Part shown: positions 8,280 through 18,286 of the stretch, piece by piece
Position numbering within the stretch: the first letter of the stretch is position 1
Layout: every line of letters starts with the position of its first letter
Assembly: GCA_965267355.1 (NCBI GenBank)
Contig: OZ253956.1
Location: 930,001 to 994,000 of the forward strand
Length of the DNA: 64,000 nt
Direction of reading: 5' to 3'
Origin: GCA-002793235 sp965267355
GTDB lineage: Bacteria > Bacteroidota > Bacteroidia > Flavobacteriales_E > Vicingaceae
The notes under the pieces: model-generated
Told to the model about the DNA's origin: nothing
Databases searched by the model: none
The model's input: only the letters and a program-made list of their open reading frames with translations
Position numbers and translations under genes: made by a program

Positions 8280-10977
8280 AATCTTTAAGCACTGTTACAG
8301 TGCTTGTTATTGCATCTGCTTTAATTGGACCACCAGGAACTAATATGTAGTAGTAAGTTCCATCAGTAATATCAGTTGGCTCCCAATCGTTGTTGTAGTT
8401 TGAACTTTCATATACAACCGTACCCCAACGATTAAATACTTTTAATGAGCTTCCAGGATAAGATTCCAAGCCGTCAAAAACTAAAGCATCATTAATTCCA
8501 TCGCCATTAGGTGTAATTACATTCGGAGCAATTAATACACACCCTGACTCTTCGTTTCCAATAACAAAAGCTTGTGTGCTTGAGCAGTTGGTGCTATCTG
8601 AAACGGTTAAAGAGTATGAACCGGCTGACACATTATTAATAGACGAACCACTTCCTCCATTACTCCAGCTATATACATAAGGAGGCAAACCAGAAGTTAC
8701 AATAGCTAAAGCAGATCCTTTAGAAAGTAAACAAGTATCGTCTAAAGATGTAACCACAAAATCAGGAGCAGGTAAAACAAGGATGTTAATGTTATCAGCA
8801 TCTCCACATGTTTCATTAATGGTATAACTTATATTGTGAAAACCAGCACCTGCAGCAGAAGGAGAAAAACTTCCTGTTAAAGAATCTGTAATACCTGTTC
8901 CATTCCATATACCCCCAGCATCTACAGCTATTAAGGTTATGTCTCCACCATTATCACAAAGTGTATCAACAGGAGTAATCGTAGCATCGTAAACAGGATT
9001 TACTGTTAAGTTGGTAGTAACAATACTGTCACAATTGGTAGAAGAAACTAAGGTGTCAACATAGTTGCCAGCAATGGTTACAATTCCACCGCCAGGTAGC
9101 GTATAACTGTTTCCTTGACAAATAGTATCATTGTGAGAGCCAAAAACGGTTGGATTCATGGTAACATCAACTGTGTCTGAAGCATAGCAGCCATTGTTGT
9201 AGTTAATTTCTACCCAAACACTTCCTACGGAAGAAACAGTTGTTGTACTCACCGTATCACCGGTTGACCAATTATAATTTGCACCAGATGAAATTGATGG
9301 ATTAGCAGTTAAAGTAGTACTATCATCCTGGCAGTAAACCAAGTTGCCTGATATAGCAACAGTAGGAGTACTGTTAATAACCGTAACAGAAGGAGAGGTA
9401 CCAGTACAATTATTGGTGTCAGTTACTGTAACAGAAAAAGTACCACTTAGAACACTTATAGAATCATTAGTACTTGCATTTGGCGACCATGTAATACTAG
9501 AGTACTGATCAGTAGAATCTATATATAATGTAGTTGGGTTACTAGAACAAGTAAACAAAGGGCCTAATATTGTTGGAGAAGGAGTAGGGTGTTCAATAAC
9601 ATCTACTGTTGATGTTTTATAACAACCGTTTGATTCTGAAGTAACCCAATATTCGCCACCAGTATTTACAGTTATCGTAGTATCTATAGAACCTGTGTTC
9701 CAAATATAAGAATCGTAATTTGTTGGGTTTACAGTAAGTGTTGTATTGCTACCAGAACAAAATTCTAACTGACCGTTTATAACAGGATTAAATGCTGATA
9801 AGCCCGTAGTGTCAACAAAAACGTTTATGTTAACTACCGATTGCTGAGAAGGAACACCATTATCAGTTGCTGTATAGGTTATAGTATTAAGCCCTGCATT
9901 GGCAGGAGAAGCAACAACCTGAACAGTAGATGTTGCTGGATTGCCAGGGGTATTGTTTAAAACCGTAAACCCTGGGTTTCCATTTAGGTTAATAGAAACT
10001 GTTGTTGTTTCACCAATCTCCGGAGACAAGAATAATGCTTCTATTAATAAGGTATCGTTAGTTCCACAAACTCTTAACGTATCACAAGAACCACCTCCAT
10101 TAAATACAGAAGGAGTAAAATTAGCAATCGGAGCAATATTGGTTCCACTACAAACATTAAAGAAAAAAGATTGATTATCTAACCAACTAACACCATCATT
10201 AGCACCACCACCACCATCATAAGCAGACCCTGGCTGATCAAACCTTCCTAATTGAATAAAATTAGTACCATCACCTTTATTTACACCCACTGTTGCTGGG
10301 GTTCCACCAAAACCTCCTGTTCCACCAGATGCTGAACCTGTAGTCCACTGCATATCACCATAACAAAAAGCAATATTATTACCAGCAGGTAAAACAGGGT
10401 CAGTTCCATCAGTAATTATTAATTGGAAAGTATTTAATTTATCAGACATAGAGTTATAGTATCCAACACCCTCCCAATTTACATACATAGCGGTAGGAGT
10501 AATTTTATACCATACTGAACCAGCAGAACGGGTATCTACATCACCCCAAAATGGTGCAACCATTACAAAACTTGGATCAGGGAAAGGGTTAGAAGAGAAG
10601 GTAGAGTAAGGAGCTCCAAAAGATACATTACCATTGTTGTTGATATATAAACTGGTATAATTAGTACCATATAAACAAAAGTTAAATGGAATAGGTAGAG
10701 CAGCAGTACTTCCATCATCATTAGCTGTCATAGCTAAGGTGTAAGTCCCGTCAGGAGCAACATAGCACCCACAGTTTGATGACTTGTCATTTGGACCTTT
10801 TGGTTTCTTGTTTTCTCTAGGGGTAAATATTTCAGGGTTTGAAAATTTAAAATTGATAGGTAAACTTCCTTCTTTTTTTAATTTTTGGTATTGCTCAACT
10901 TCACTATTGTTGTTTTGTCCAAAAGTAAAAAATGAAATTCCTAATAAGAAAGAGGTAATGAATAATATCTTTTTCAT
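8278..10977 (-). CDS. T9SS type B secreted protein with nidogen-like domain
   Basis: 899 residues with a signal peptide ending near ISFFTFGQ (residue 21). Residues about 85-275 resemble a nidogen-like (NIDO) beta domain: an inner NNNGNVSFG, then MVAPFWGDVDTRSAG and a YVNWEGVGYY strand. After it come several Ig/PKD-like modules with paired cysteines. The C-terminus from VITPNGDGINDALVF through KVFNRWGTVVYES to TDGTYYYIL is the gliding-motility-associated CHU_C (TIGR04131) domain, the type B T9SS signal. An adhesin or matrix protein is likely. It is a single-gene unit; no TAnnTTTG element was found upstream. Confidence 0.87.
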   Translation of the reverse strand: MKKILFITSFLLGISFFTFGQNNNSEVEQYQKLKKEGSLPINFKFSNPEIFTPRENKKPKGPNDKSSNCGCYVAPDGTYTLAMTANDDGSTAALPIPFNFCLYGTNYTSLYINNNGNVSFGAPYSTFSSNPFPDPSFVMVAPFWGDVDTRSAGSVWYKITPTAMYVNWEGVGYYNSMSDKLNTFQLIITDGTDPVLPAGNNIAFCYGDMQWTTGSASGGTGGFGGTPATVGVNKGDGTNFIQLGRFDQPGSAYDGGGGANDGVSWLDNQSFFFNVCSGTNIAPIANFTPSVFNGGGSCDTLRVCGTNDTLLIEALFLSPEIGETTTVSINLNGNPGFTVLNNTPGNPATSTVQVVASPANAGLNTITYTATDNGVPSQQSVVNINVFVDTTGLSAFNPVINGQLEFCSGSNTTLTVNPTNYDSYIWNTGSIDTTITVNTGGEYWVTSESNGCYKTSTVDVIEHPTPSPTILGPLFTCSSNPTTLYIDSTDQYSSITWSPNASTNDSISVLSGTFSVTVTDTNNCTGTSPSVTVINSTPTVAISGNLVYCQDDSTTLTANPSISSGANYNWSTGDTVSTTTVSSVGSVWVEINYNNGCYASDTVDVTMNPTVFGSHNDTICQGNSYTLPGGGIVTIAGNYVDTLVSSTNCDSIVTTNLTVNPVYDATITPVDTLCDNGGDITLIAVDAGGIWNGTGITDSLTGSFSPSAAGAGFHNISYTINETCGDADNINILVLPAPDFVVTSLDDTCLLSKGSALAIVTSGLPPYVYSWSNGGSGSSINNVSAGSYSLTVSDSTNCSSTQAFVIGNEESGCVLIAPNVITPNGDGINDALVFDGLESYPGSSLKVFNRWGTVVYESSNYNNDWEPTDITDGTYYYILVPGGPIKADAITSTVTVLKD

Positions 10978-11125
10978 AATTACTGTTTAAGTACTTTATT
11001 TTTAGATACTTTTTATCGTTAAAAAGTTGCACGAAGTTACTAAAAAAGGATAAAATTTAACATCCAGCCAACTTTTGTTAAATTTTTAGCATTTCTATAA
11101 TAACACCTTTTGTTAAAACAAATTG

Positions 11126-11133
11126 TATTTTTG
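11126..11133 (+). promoter_or_regulatory. Putative -7 promoter element of the von Willebrand A gene
   Basis: TATTTTTG is an exact TAnnTTTG match ending 32 bases before the ATG at 11166. It probably drives this gene and dxr behind it. Confidence 0.5.
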
Positions 11134-11165
11134 CTTGGCAACAAATTTGTTGGCAGTTTATACAA

Positions 11166-12491
11166 ATGAAAAAAACACTTTCTATAACCTTATTATTTTT
11201 CTTAACTCAGGGGTTGTTTTCTCAGTTGGTGTTCAATACTTCATATCATAATTTGGGAGAAATAAACAAAGAGGATAAAAAGTATTTTGACTTTACACTA
11301 ACTAATGCTGGTAAAGAGAAAGCAGCTATTCTTCGTGTTGAGGAACCTTATGGAATAGATGTAAAATTTTCCAATAAAGAAATTTTACCGGATAGCACCA
11401 TTATTGTTCGTATTAAATATACCCCTAAAAAGAAGGGAAAATTTAAGAAAGATATTCCTGTTTGGGTGACTGTAAATAATGAACCTATAACCTTCACCAT
11501 TGAAGGGGAAGCTAAAACGTTTGATGTTAATGAATCATTAAAATGTCCTGATTTTACTAAAAAGAAAAACACGGAAGAATTAAGAGAAGAGTTAAGTATT
11601 AAAGTAGTAGATGTTAATACTAAAAAGCCAATTAAAAATGCTAAAATTGAGATTATTTGGGATGGGTTGATTTATAAATCGTTAACCACTTCAAAAAAAG
11701 GAGAGGTGTCACAGAACCTTAAATATGATAATTATTACTTTGTGGTAAGTGCGGAAGGTTATGGAACAAAAGAGCAAGATTTTTACGTGAATAAAAATAA
11801 CAACACTATAACTTTTGAGTTAGGAGAACCAACTAAGGAAGAATTGATAGTTGAAGAAGATACTATAGTGGAAGAGCCTGTAGTGATAGTTAAAGAAGAT
11901 ACTATTTCTACTAAAGCGCTACCCTTAGATTTATTTGCTCCAAACAATATTGTTTTCTGTATTGATGTATCTGTTTCTATGAAACAAAAAGGAAGGTTAG
12001 ATTTACTAAAAGCATCAATGATAGAATTATTAAATGGATTGCGACCAATTGATAAGTTAGCTATTGTGACTTATGCTTCTTCAACCGACATTGTCCTAGA
12101 GTCTCAATATGTTAAGAACAAGGCAGATATTCAACAACTTATTCAAGATCTTACTGCTGGGGGCTATACCGCAGGATCAAAAGGAATTAAAAAAGCATTT
12201 CAGGTTGTGAGAGAAAATTTTATAGAAGACGGAAATAATCAGGTCATTATTTCGACAGACGGAGCATTTAATTTAGATAAAGGAGATAAGGGTATTTTGA
12301 ATAATGTTGAAGCTAATTATAAAAAAGGGGTAAGAATTTCGGTCGTTGGGGTTAAAAATGAAAAGTGGACGGTTAAATCTATGCGAGCAATTGCTGAAAA
12401 AGGCGGGGGCAACTATTTGCATATAGAGTCTTATGCCCAGGCTAAACCTTTATTGATGCAAGAGATTAAATCTAATTCAAGAAAAAAATAG
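11166..12491 (+). CDS. Secreted DUF1573-like/von Willebrand A domain protein
   Basis: 441 residues with a signal peptide ending near residue 19 (QGLFSQ). Residues about 20-120 look like a DUF1573/ASH-type beta sandwich (YHNLGEINKEDKKYFDF). About 145-215 resemble a carboxypeptidase-regulatory-like fold, followed by an acidic Glu/Asp/Val linker at 220-250. The C-terminal half is a von Willebrand A domain with a complete MIDAS: DVSVS near 268, the Thr of GGYTAGSKG and STDGAF. It probably binds protein ligands through a divalent metal at the envelope. dxr starts two bases after its stop, so the two share a transcript although their functions are unrelated. Confidence 0.82.
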   Translation: MKKTLSITLLFFLTQGLFSQLVFNTSYHNLGEINKEDKKYFDFTLTNAGKEKAAILRVEEPYGIDVKFSNKEILPDSTIIVRIKYTPKKKGKFKKDIPVWVTVNNEPITFTIEGEAKTFDVNESLKCPDFTKKKNTEELREELSIKVVDVNTKKPIKNAKIEIIWDGLIYKSLTTSKKGEVSQNLKYDNYYFVVSAEGYGTKEQDFYVNKNNNTITFELGEPTKEELIVEEDTIVEEPVVIVKEDTISTKALPLDLFAPNNIVFCIDVSVSMKQKGRLDLLKASMIELLNGLRPIDKLAIVTYASSTDIVLESQYVKNKADIQQLIQDLTAGGYTAGSKGIKKAFQVVRENFIEDGNNQVIISTDGAFNLDKGDKGILNNVEANYKKGVRISVVGVKNEKWTVKSMRAIAEKGGGNYLHIESYAQAKPLLMQEIKSNSRKK

Positions 12492-12493
12492 AG

Positions 12494-13651
12494 TTGGAAA
12501 AGAAAAAAATTACCATACTTGGTTCTACAGGCTCAATAGGTACACAAGCTTTAGAAGTTATTGAAGAACATTCCGACAGGTTTCAGGTTGAAGTATTAAC
12601 AGCAAATAAAAATGCTGACTTGTTGATTGAACAAGCGATTAAGTTCAAAGCAAATACCGTTGTAATTGTTGATGAGTCTCAATTTGAAAAAGTATCTCAA
12701 ACACTTTGGGAACATGATATAAAAACTTTTGCAGGCGAGCAAGCCTTAGCACAGGTAGCAGAAATGCAAGAAACAGATATTGTGCTTACTGCTTTAGTTG
12801 GCTATGCAGGGTTACTTCCAACTATCAAAGCTATTGAAGCTAAGAAGGATATAGCACTTGCAAATAAGGAAACACTTGTAGTTGCAGGTGAGTTAATTAC
12901 TAAACTGGCAGGTCAATACGGTGTAAATATTTATCCTGTAGATTCAGAACATGGAGCAATTTTTCAATGTTTAGCAGGAGAGTTTAACAACAATATAGAG
13001 AAGATATACTTAACGGCTTCAGGAGGTCCTTTTAGAGGAAAGAAAAGAGAGGAGCTTCAAAACATAACGAAAGAACAAGCTTTAAAACACCCCAATTGGG
13101 ACATGGGTGCAAAAATAACTATTGATTCTGCTACCTTGATGAATAAAGGGTTAGAAGTTATAGAAGCCAAATGGCTTTTTAATCTAAAACCAGAACAAAT
13201 AGATGTTATAGTTCATCCACAATCTATTATCCATTCTATTGTTCAGTTTGAAGATGGAAGTATGAAAGCACAAATGGGGCTGCCTGATATGAAACACCCT
13301 ATCCAATATGCACTCTCTTACCCTTTTAGGTATAGCTCAAAGTCGGAACGATTTAATTTTATGGATTATCCAGAACTTACATTTGAGCAGCCAGATAGTG
13401 AAACTTTTAAAAATTTAGCTTTAGCTTTTCAGGCTTTAGAAAAAGGCGGTAACGTAGCATGTGTATTGAATGCAGCTAATGAAATTGCGGTTGAGGCATT
13501 TTTAAATGATGAAATTGGGTTTTTGGAAATAGCTGAAATTAATCAAAAATGTATGGAAGAAATAGCATTTATAAAATCTCCATCTTATGATGATTATGTT
13601 AAGACCAATTCAGAAACCAGAGCTTTTGCCAACAGTCTTATTCAAAAATAA
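12494..13651 (+). CDS. dxr: 1-deoxy-D-xylulose 5-phosphate reductoisomerase
   Basis: 385 residues, standard for Dxr (IspC), which converts DXP to MEP with NADPH in the MEP isoprenoid pathway. Motifs are the NADPH-binding GSTGSIGTQ at 10-18, ANKETLV, DSEHGAIFQCL with metal-binding Asp and Glu, TASGGPFRG, the MNKGLEVIEA stretch and HPQSIIHS. The frame starts with TTG at 12494, two bases after the preceding stop; no in-frame ATG precedes the nucleotide motif, so TTG is the likely start. rseP follows after 30 bases, a commonly conserved dxr-rseP arrangement. ispG at the window end belongs to the same pathway. Confidence 0.96.
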   Translation: MEKKKITILGSTGSIGTQALEVIEEHSDRFQVEVLTANKNADLLIEQAIKFKANTVVIVDESQFEKVSQTLWEHDIKTFAGEQALAQVAEMQETDIVLTALVGYAGLLPTIKAIEAKKDIALANKETLVVAGELITKLAGQYGVNIYPVDSEHGAIFQCLAGEFNNNIEKIYLTASGGPFRGKKREELQNITKEQALKHPNWDMGAKITIDSATLMNKGLEVIEAKWLFNLKPEQIDVIVHPQSIIHSIVQFEDGSMKAQMGLPDMKHPIQYALSYPFRYSSKSERFNFMDYPELTFEQPDSETFKNLALAFQALEKGGNVACVLNAANEIAVEAFLNDEIGFLEIAEINQKCMEEIAFIKSPSYDDYVKTNSETRAFANSLIQK

Positions 13652-13681
13652 TTAACTTCGCTTCCCAATTAACAATTTGAT

Positions 13682-15016
13682 ATGGATTATCTAGTTCAGG
13701 GAGGGCAATTATTATTAAGTATTTCAATTCTTGTAGTATTACACGAATTGGGGCATTTTGTTGCGGCTAAATACTTCAAAACTAAAGTAGAAAGCTTTTA
13801 TTTATTCTTTAACCCCTGGTTCTCCATTTGGAAGAAAAAAATAGGAGAAACTACTTACGGTATAGGTTGGTTGCCACTTGGCGGTTATGTAAAAATTGCT
13901 GGAATGATTGATGAAAGCATGGATAAGGAGCAAATGGCTAAAGAGCCTCAGCCATGGGAATTCAGATCTAAACCAACATGGCAACGCTTAATTATCATGT
14001 TGGGAGGAATTATTGTTAATGTTATAGTTGGGTTTCTGATTTACAGCTTAGTTCTAATGGCTTATGGAGAAAAGTATTTACCAGCCAGCGAATTAAAAGA
14101 TGGAGTTTGGGTAACCAATGATGCAGTAGGAGAAGCAATAGGCATTCAAAATGGCGATAAGATAATTGAGATAAACGGTGTTGCACCCTCAACATTTGAA
14201 GCAATGCAAGAAGAGATTTTCTATGCACAATCATTAAAAGTGAATAGACAGGGAAAAGAACTTACTTTAAATATTCCAGAAAACTTAATTGAAACATTAA
14301 TTGAGAATAGAAAGGGACCTATGTTTATGCCTCGTATACCGACAAAAGTAGCTGGTTTGTATGAAGGTTATACTGCTATTGAATCAGACCTTGAAATAAA
14401 TGATGAAGTTTTAGCTATTAATGAAAACCCAATAAAATATTATGATGAATTTAAAACCATTGTCCCAACATTAGCAGGAACTGATATAACACTTAAAGTT
14501 AAACGTGAAGGCAACATTCTTGATATCCCTATTCATGTTCCAGACTCTGGTTTAGTGGGAATAGAAACATATATTTATCCTATTTCACAACTAGAGAAAA
14601 CAGGACTTTACCACTTAGAGACCCGAGAATATTCATTCTTGGAAGCATTCCCTGGAGGGTTTAATAAGGCTAGAGAGAAACTAGTGAATTATTACAAGCA
14701 ATTTAAAATAATGCTTAATCCAAGCACAGGAGCATATAAAGGAATGGGGGGGTTTGTTTCAATCAGTAAATTATTTGGCACAGAATGGAGGTGGCAAAAT
14801 TTCTGGGAAAAAACGGCATGGATTTCTTTAGTGTTAGCATTTATGAACTTACTTCCAATACCTGCATTAGATGGAGGACATGTAATGTTTTTGTTATATG
14901 AAATGATAACCCGTAGAAAGCCAAATGAAAAAGCAATGGAGTACGCTCAAATGGCTGGTATGATTTTATTGCTTGCATTTATGGTTTACGCCAATACCGA
15001 TTGGTTACGATTTTAA
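13682..15016 (+). CDS. rseP: RseP-type site-2 zinc metalloprotease
   Basis: 444 residues. It is an intramembrane protease of the inner membrane that cleaves anti-sigma factors or signal-peptide remnants within the bilayer. The zinc motif HELGH spans residues 21-25 in the first membrane segment. The third ligand Asp is in NLLPIPALDGGH near residue 398, within a C-terminal membrane segment. Between them lie a membrane helix near 102-125 and two PDZ-like regions (GIQNGDKIIEINGV and LEINDEVLAINENP). It follows dxr by 30 bases. The spacer contains TAACTTCG, one base off the promoter consensus, so an extra promoter is possible. Confidence 0.93.
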   Translation: MDYLVQGGQLLLSISILVVLHELGHFVAAKYFKTKVESFYLFFNPWFSIWKKKIGETTYGIGWLPLGGYVKIAGMIDESMDKEQMAKEPQPWEFRSKPTWQRLIIMLGGIIVNVIVGFLIYSLVLMAYGEKYLPASELKDGVWVTNDAVGEAIGIQNGDKIIEINGVAPSTFEAMQEEIFYAQSLKVNRQGKELTLNIPENLIETLIENRKGPMFMPRIPTKVAGLYEGYTAIESDLEINDEVLAINENPIKYYDEFKTIVPTLAGTDITLKVKREGNILDIPIHVPDSGLVGIETYIYPISQLEKTGLYHLETREYSFLEAFPGGFNKAREKLVNYYKQFKIMLNPSTGAYKGMGGFVSISKLFGTEWRWQNFWEKTAWISLVLAFMNLLPIPALDGGHVMFLLYEMITRRKPNEKAMEYAQMAGMILLLAFMVYANTDWLRF

Positions 15017-15071
15017 TTTTCTAAAAAGAGGCATAACCTTTGCCATAATCACGTTTAGTAATTAACTCAAC

Positions 15072-15087
15072 ACTGTTTAAAAACAGT
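15072..15087. repeat. Short inverted repeat after rseP
   Basis: ACTGTTT and AAACAGT form seven-base arms around a two-base centre in the gap between rseP and the secreted unknown. No T-run follows, so it may be an operator or a weak terminator. The rest of the 140-base gap shows no gene. Confidence 0.35.
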
Positions 15088-15156
15088 ATTTACTAAGGTT
15101 TTAATAATCTTATTATGCTGTAGTTTTACTAATTGAGATAGTCTAAACTTATTAAA

Positions 15157-15984
15157 ATGAAAAAATTATTTGTTTGCCTAATTGCCCTTTTTGCGATTTA
15201 TGGACTAAAAGCACAAAATACTACAACTGGTAATAATGAAGGTTCTGGGATGAATTATAAATCATCTGTTTTAATTATACCTTTTGAGACTAAAATGTAT
15301 TTTTCAGACATTGATAGAGATGTATCCCAAAAAGCAGAATTAAATTTTCATGAAATTAAAGCAAAATTTAGAGCAGCTTTGGATCAAAACATTTATTTAG
15401 CTTTCAAAAAATATTATAATCCTCAATCATTTTATATGATGGATCAGGAGGAGGCTTTGGGAGAGCTCAATTATATCTATAATTCTGTTGGATATAAATA
15501 CGAGGTTGTACCACAAGAAGAGGTGGTTGAAAAAGAAAGTACAGGAAAAAAATTCATTAATAAGTTTAAGAAAAAAGAGAAGGAAGAAGAATACATAGAG
15601 GCAGGAATTCAAAACGGACAGGTTGTTTCTCAAGTAGATAATCGTGAGAAATACATGAAAACAAAAATTACTAACGAAAACTTACTTCCTAATTTAGATA
15701 AGAAGTATAAAGCAGCATATTATTTATTTGTTAATCAGCTGGATATTAAAAGAGAAGCTGATATGCGTTATTTGGCAACGGATGAGGCATATAAAAGAGA
15801 AATAAAAGTTCATTATACTATCGTTGATGCTAAGGGAGAGGTTGCTTCTACTGGAGCGATTAAATCAAGATTTTCATCTACTCAAAACGACATAGATAAA
15901 ATTATTAAAACACAATTTCCCCTGATTGCTGAACGCATTGTAAATAATTTATTAGGTCCAGATCAAGCAAATGTAGAACAATAA
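15157..15984 (+). CDS. Secreted protein of unknown function
   Basis: 275 residues with a clear signal peptide (about 1-19, ending IYGLKAQ). I do not recognise a family. The mature part is rich in charged residues, with a lysine/glutamate stretch around 125-150 (KKFINKFKKKEKEEEYIE) that may be a flexible linker. Later segments such as AAYYLFVNQLDIKREADM and KVHYTIVDAKGEVASTG alternate hydrophobic residues like a beta domain. It shares one base with the deacetylase gene after it (stop and start in TAATG), so they are translationally coupled. A periplasmic location is inferred from the leader. Confidence 0.75.
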   Translation: MKKLFVCLIALFAIYGLKAQNTTTGNNEGSGMNYKSSVLIIPFETKMYFSDIDRDVSQKAELNFHEIKAKFRAALDQNIYLAFKKYYNPQSFYMMDQEEALGELNYIYNSVGYKYEVVPQEEVVEKESTGKKFINKFKKKEKEEEYIEAGIQNGQVVSQVDNREKYMKTKITNENLLPNLDKKYKAAYYLFVNQLDIKREADMRYLATDEAYKREIKVHYTIVDAKGEVASTGAIKSRFSSTQNDIDKIIKTQFPLIAERIVNNLLGPDQANVEQ

Positions 15985-16592
15985 TGGTTTTAGCTAAACC
16001 ACCACAAATAGTTAAAGCACTTTATTCTCAATTGACCTGGGAAATTCCCAACAAAGAAAACAAAATATTTCTCACCTTTGATGATGGTCCAACCCCTGAT
16101 ATTACGGATTGGGCATTAGATGTCTTAAAGCAACATAATATTAAAGCCACATTTTTTTGTTTAGGCAATAATGTTGAGAAATACCCTAATATTTATCAAA
16201 GAATAATAGATGAAGGACATACTATAGGGAATCACTCTTATTCTCACTTTAGTGGCTGGAAAACTAAAAATCAGGATTACTATTTAGACGTAGAAAAGTG
16301 TAATAAAAGGGTTAATTCAAAACTATTTAGACCACCCTATGGAAGAATAACTAAAGCTCAAGCCAAGTATTTAAACCAACACTATAAAATTATTATGTGG
16401 AATGTATTAAGTGGAGATTACGATCAAAAAATGACACCTGAAAAATGTTTAAAAAAAGTATTAGATAATACGCAATCAGGTTCCATTATAGTTTTTCACG
16501 ACAGCATTAAAGCAGAAAAAAACCTGAAATATGCTTTACCAAAAGCAATAGAAACTCTTTTGGAAAGGGGTTTTGTTTTTGATTCTCTGTAA
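15984..16592 (+). CDS. NodB-type polysaccharide deacetylase
   Basis: 202 residues covering a single NodB homology domain. Members remove acetyl groups from GlcNAc in peptidoglycan, chitin oligomers or exopolysaccharide using a metal. Visible motifs are TFDDGPTPDIT with catalytic and metal Asp33/Asp34, the metal pair His84 and His88 in NHSYSHFSGW, and RPPYGR near 116. No leader peptide is obvious, unusual for a wall-acting enzyme; it may be exported otherwise or work on an intracellular sugar. It overlaps the upstream secreted-protein gene by one base and converges with the SGNH hydrolase gene four bases later. Confidence 0.9.
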   Translation: MVLAKPPQIVKALYSQLTWEIPNKENKIFLTFDDGPTPDITDWALDVLKQHNIKATFFCLGNNVEKYPNIYQRIIDEGHTIGNHSYSHFSGWKTKNQDYYLDVEKCNKRVNSKLFRPPYGRITKAQAKYLNQHYKIIMWNVLSGDYDQKMTPEKCLKKVLDNTQSGSIIVFHDSIKAEKNLKYALPKAIETLLERGFVFDSL

Positions 16593-16596
16593 TTTT

Positions 16597-17691
16597 TTAA
16601 TCTTTATTTAATTGTAGAAGGTTATCTATTTCTTCAAATATTATTTCACTAACTTTTTCAGCTCCTTCGTTAGTGTAGTGCATATAATCATAATAAAACC
16701 GAGAGTTTTTAGGCATTCTTTTGGCTAAGTCTACCAATAATAGATCATGTTTCTTTGCTATTAATCTTGTTTCATCATTATATTTTTCTAAAATAGACCA
16801 ATAAAGTTTTCCTCCATATTGACTAGGAAGGTTTATAGTTTCTAAGTTAACTTTTGTTACAGGATCAATACCTTCACCAACTAATGTAGGTTGTGTAACA
16901 AGAACCGGAGTTATTCCTTTTTGTTTAGTGTCTTCCACTAATTTACTCATACGATCATGAAATGAGCTAATCATGGGCTGGTGTATTTGTAATTGCTTTT
17001 TGAGTTCTTCTGATTTGAAATCACTATGTTTCAGGTTGCCCAATATAACCTCTTTATGAAGCAAATCCATATTATCAGCCTTATAAGCTCTTATTAGATT
17101 AACGGTTAAACCAATTAACTCACTATTGGTTTTAATCCATTTGCTGAAAGAATTATTAGAGTTACCTCGAATTACATCCTTTTCATATACATTTAAGTCG
17201 CCTCTTCCAACATCATTACAACCTACAAGATATATAATATAATTAGGCTTAATACCTTGCAAATAGTCTTTTAATAGAATATCGTGGCCAAATGTGGAAT
17301 GTCCATCAAGCCCTGCATTATTTATCCAGGTATTTTCATGCTTTTTAGATAATTTATTGCCTAATAAACTTACCCAATCTTTACCATCGTTTAAATAATA
17401 ACACTCCGTAGTGCTTCCGCCAACTGCCACAAAAGTAACCCAATCATTAAAGTTTTTAGGGGGCTCACCTCCTCTAAACCCTAAAGAATTTTTAGTGTGT
17501 GTAATTAGGTTATCAAATTTATTATTAGAGTTGTTATTTATTATGTACCTCTGATTTGCAGGTAAAATTATTTTATCCCCTTTTACTCTGTAAGGAATAG
17601 GGTTGTATATTCTTAAAATTATTTCTCCCAATACCCCCCCTAAGAATAGTCCAAAACAAATAGCAAGAATATTTTTAAGTAATTTTTTCAT
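16597..17691 (-). CDS. Membrane-anchored SGNH/GDSL-like hydrolase
   Basis: 364 residues with an N-terminal membrane segment at about 7-27 that is probably an uncleaved anchor. SGNH blocks are recognisable: Ser93 in VAVGGSTTEC, Gly in NNAGLDGHST near 127, Asn159 in YLVGCNDVG and the C-terminal DYMHYTNEGAEKV giving the Asp-x-x-His pair near 334-337. Such enzymes are esterases or acetyl/acyl hydrolases, often acting on envelope polysaccharides. It is the last gene of the minus-strand run kdsB, HU/SPOR, GNAT, SGNH. Substrate is unknown. Confidence 0.8.
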   Translation of the reverse strand: MKKLLKNILAICFGLFLGGVLGEIILRIYNPIPYRVKGDKIILPANQRYIINNNSNNKFDNLITHTKNSLGFRGGEPPKNFNDWVTFVAVGGSTTECYYLNDGKDWVSLLGNKLSKKHENTWINNAGLDGHSTFGHDILLKDYLQGIKPNYIIYLVGCNDVGRGDLNVYEKDVIRGNSNNSFSKWIKTNSELIGLTVNLIRAYKADNMDLLHKEVILGNLKHSDFKSEELKKQLQIHQPMISSFHDRMSKLVEDTKQKGITPVLVTQPTLVGEGIDPVTKVNLETINLPSQYGGKLYWSILEKYNDETRLIAKKHDLLLVDLAKRMPKNSRFYYDYMHYTNEGAEKVSEIIFEEIDNLLQLNKD

Positions 17692-17744
17692 TTAATGAAT
17701 AAAAATTCAATTGTTTTTTTATTGTTTGAAAAAGCAATTATTTC

Positions 17745-18266
17745 TCACCAATTTTCACGAAGTATAGAATACCAATTACATGCATCCCCATCAAGTTCTA
17801 TTTTTTCTACAAACTCTAACCCTATTTTTTGCAACACTTTATTTGAAGCTATGTTGTCAACATGTGCAGTTCCAGAGATTTCTTCTAGCCGTAATACATT
17901 AAATCCATAGTTTATTGCGTACAATGCAGTTTCTGTAGCAATACCTTTTCCCCAAAACTTCTTTTGGAGTCGGTAGCCTATGTCGTAATAATTAAAATCT
18001 CTAACCTTCTCTTCTAATTTTAGACCTGTCCAACCAACAAACTCTTTAGTTTCTTTATCTATAATAGCCCATCTACCTATGCTATTTCTTTTGTATTGTT
18101 TTAATACGTTTTCAATGATTGTTTTTGATTGTTCAATAGAAGTGAGAGGTTTACCTCCTAAATAGGTTAGAACATCAGAGTCAGAATCTAATTCAAACAT
18201 TCCCTGAGCATCTTTCATTTCAAGGTTTCTTAAAATAAACCGTTCAGTTTCAAAAAACTTTCCCAT
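17745..18266 (-). CDS. GNAT N-acetyltransferase of RimJ/RimL type
   Basis: 173 residues typical of the Acetyltransf_3 group. It starts FFETERFILRNLEMKDA, the usual first strand, contains GWTGLKLEEKVRDFNYYDIGY, and the acetyl-CoA pyrophosphate loop is QKKFWGKGIATETAL near 117. ASNKVLQKIGLEFVE near 142 matches the late helix and strand. Proteins like this acetylate ribosomal protein N-termini or small amines; the acceptor is not predictable. It lies 20 bases after the SPOR protein and 53 before the SGNH gene in the same orientation. Confidence 0.88.
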   Translation of the reverse strand: MGKFFETERFILRNLEMKDAQGMFELDSDSDVLTYLGGKPLTSIEQSKTIIENVLKQYKRNSIGRWAIIDKETKEFVGWTGLKLEEKVRDFNYYDIGYRLQKKFWGKGIATETALYAINYGFNVLRLEEISGTAHVDNIASNKVLQKIGLEFVEKIELDGDACNWYSILRENW

Positions 18267-18286
18267 AGAAGATTTATTAAAAATGC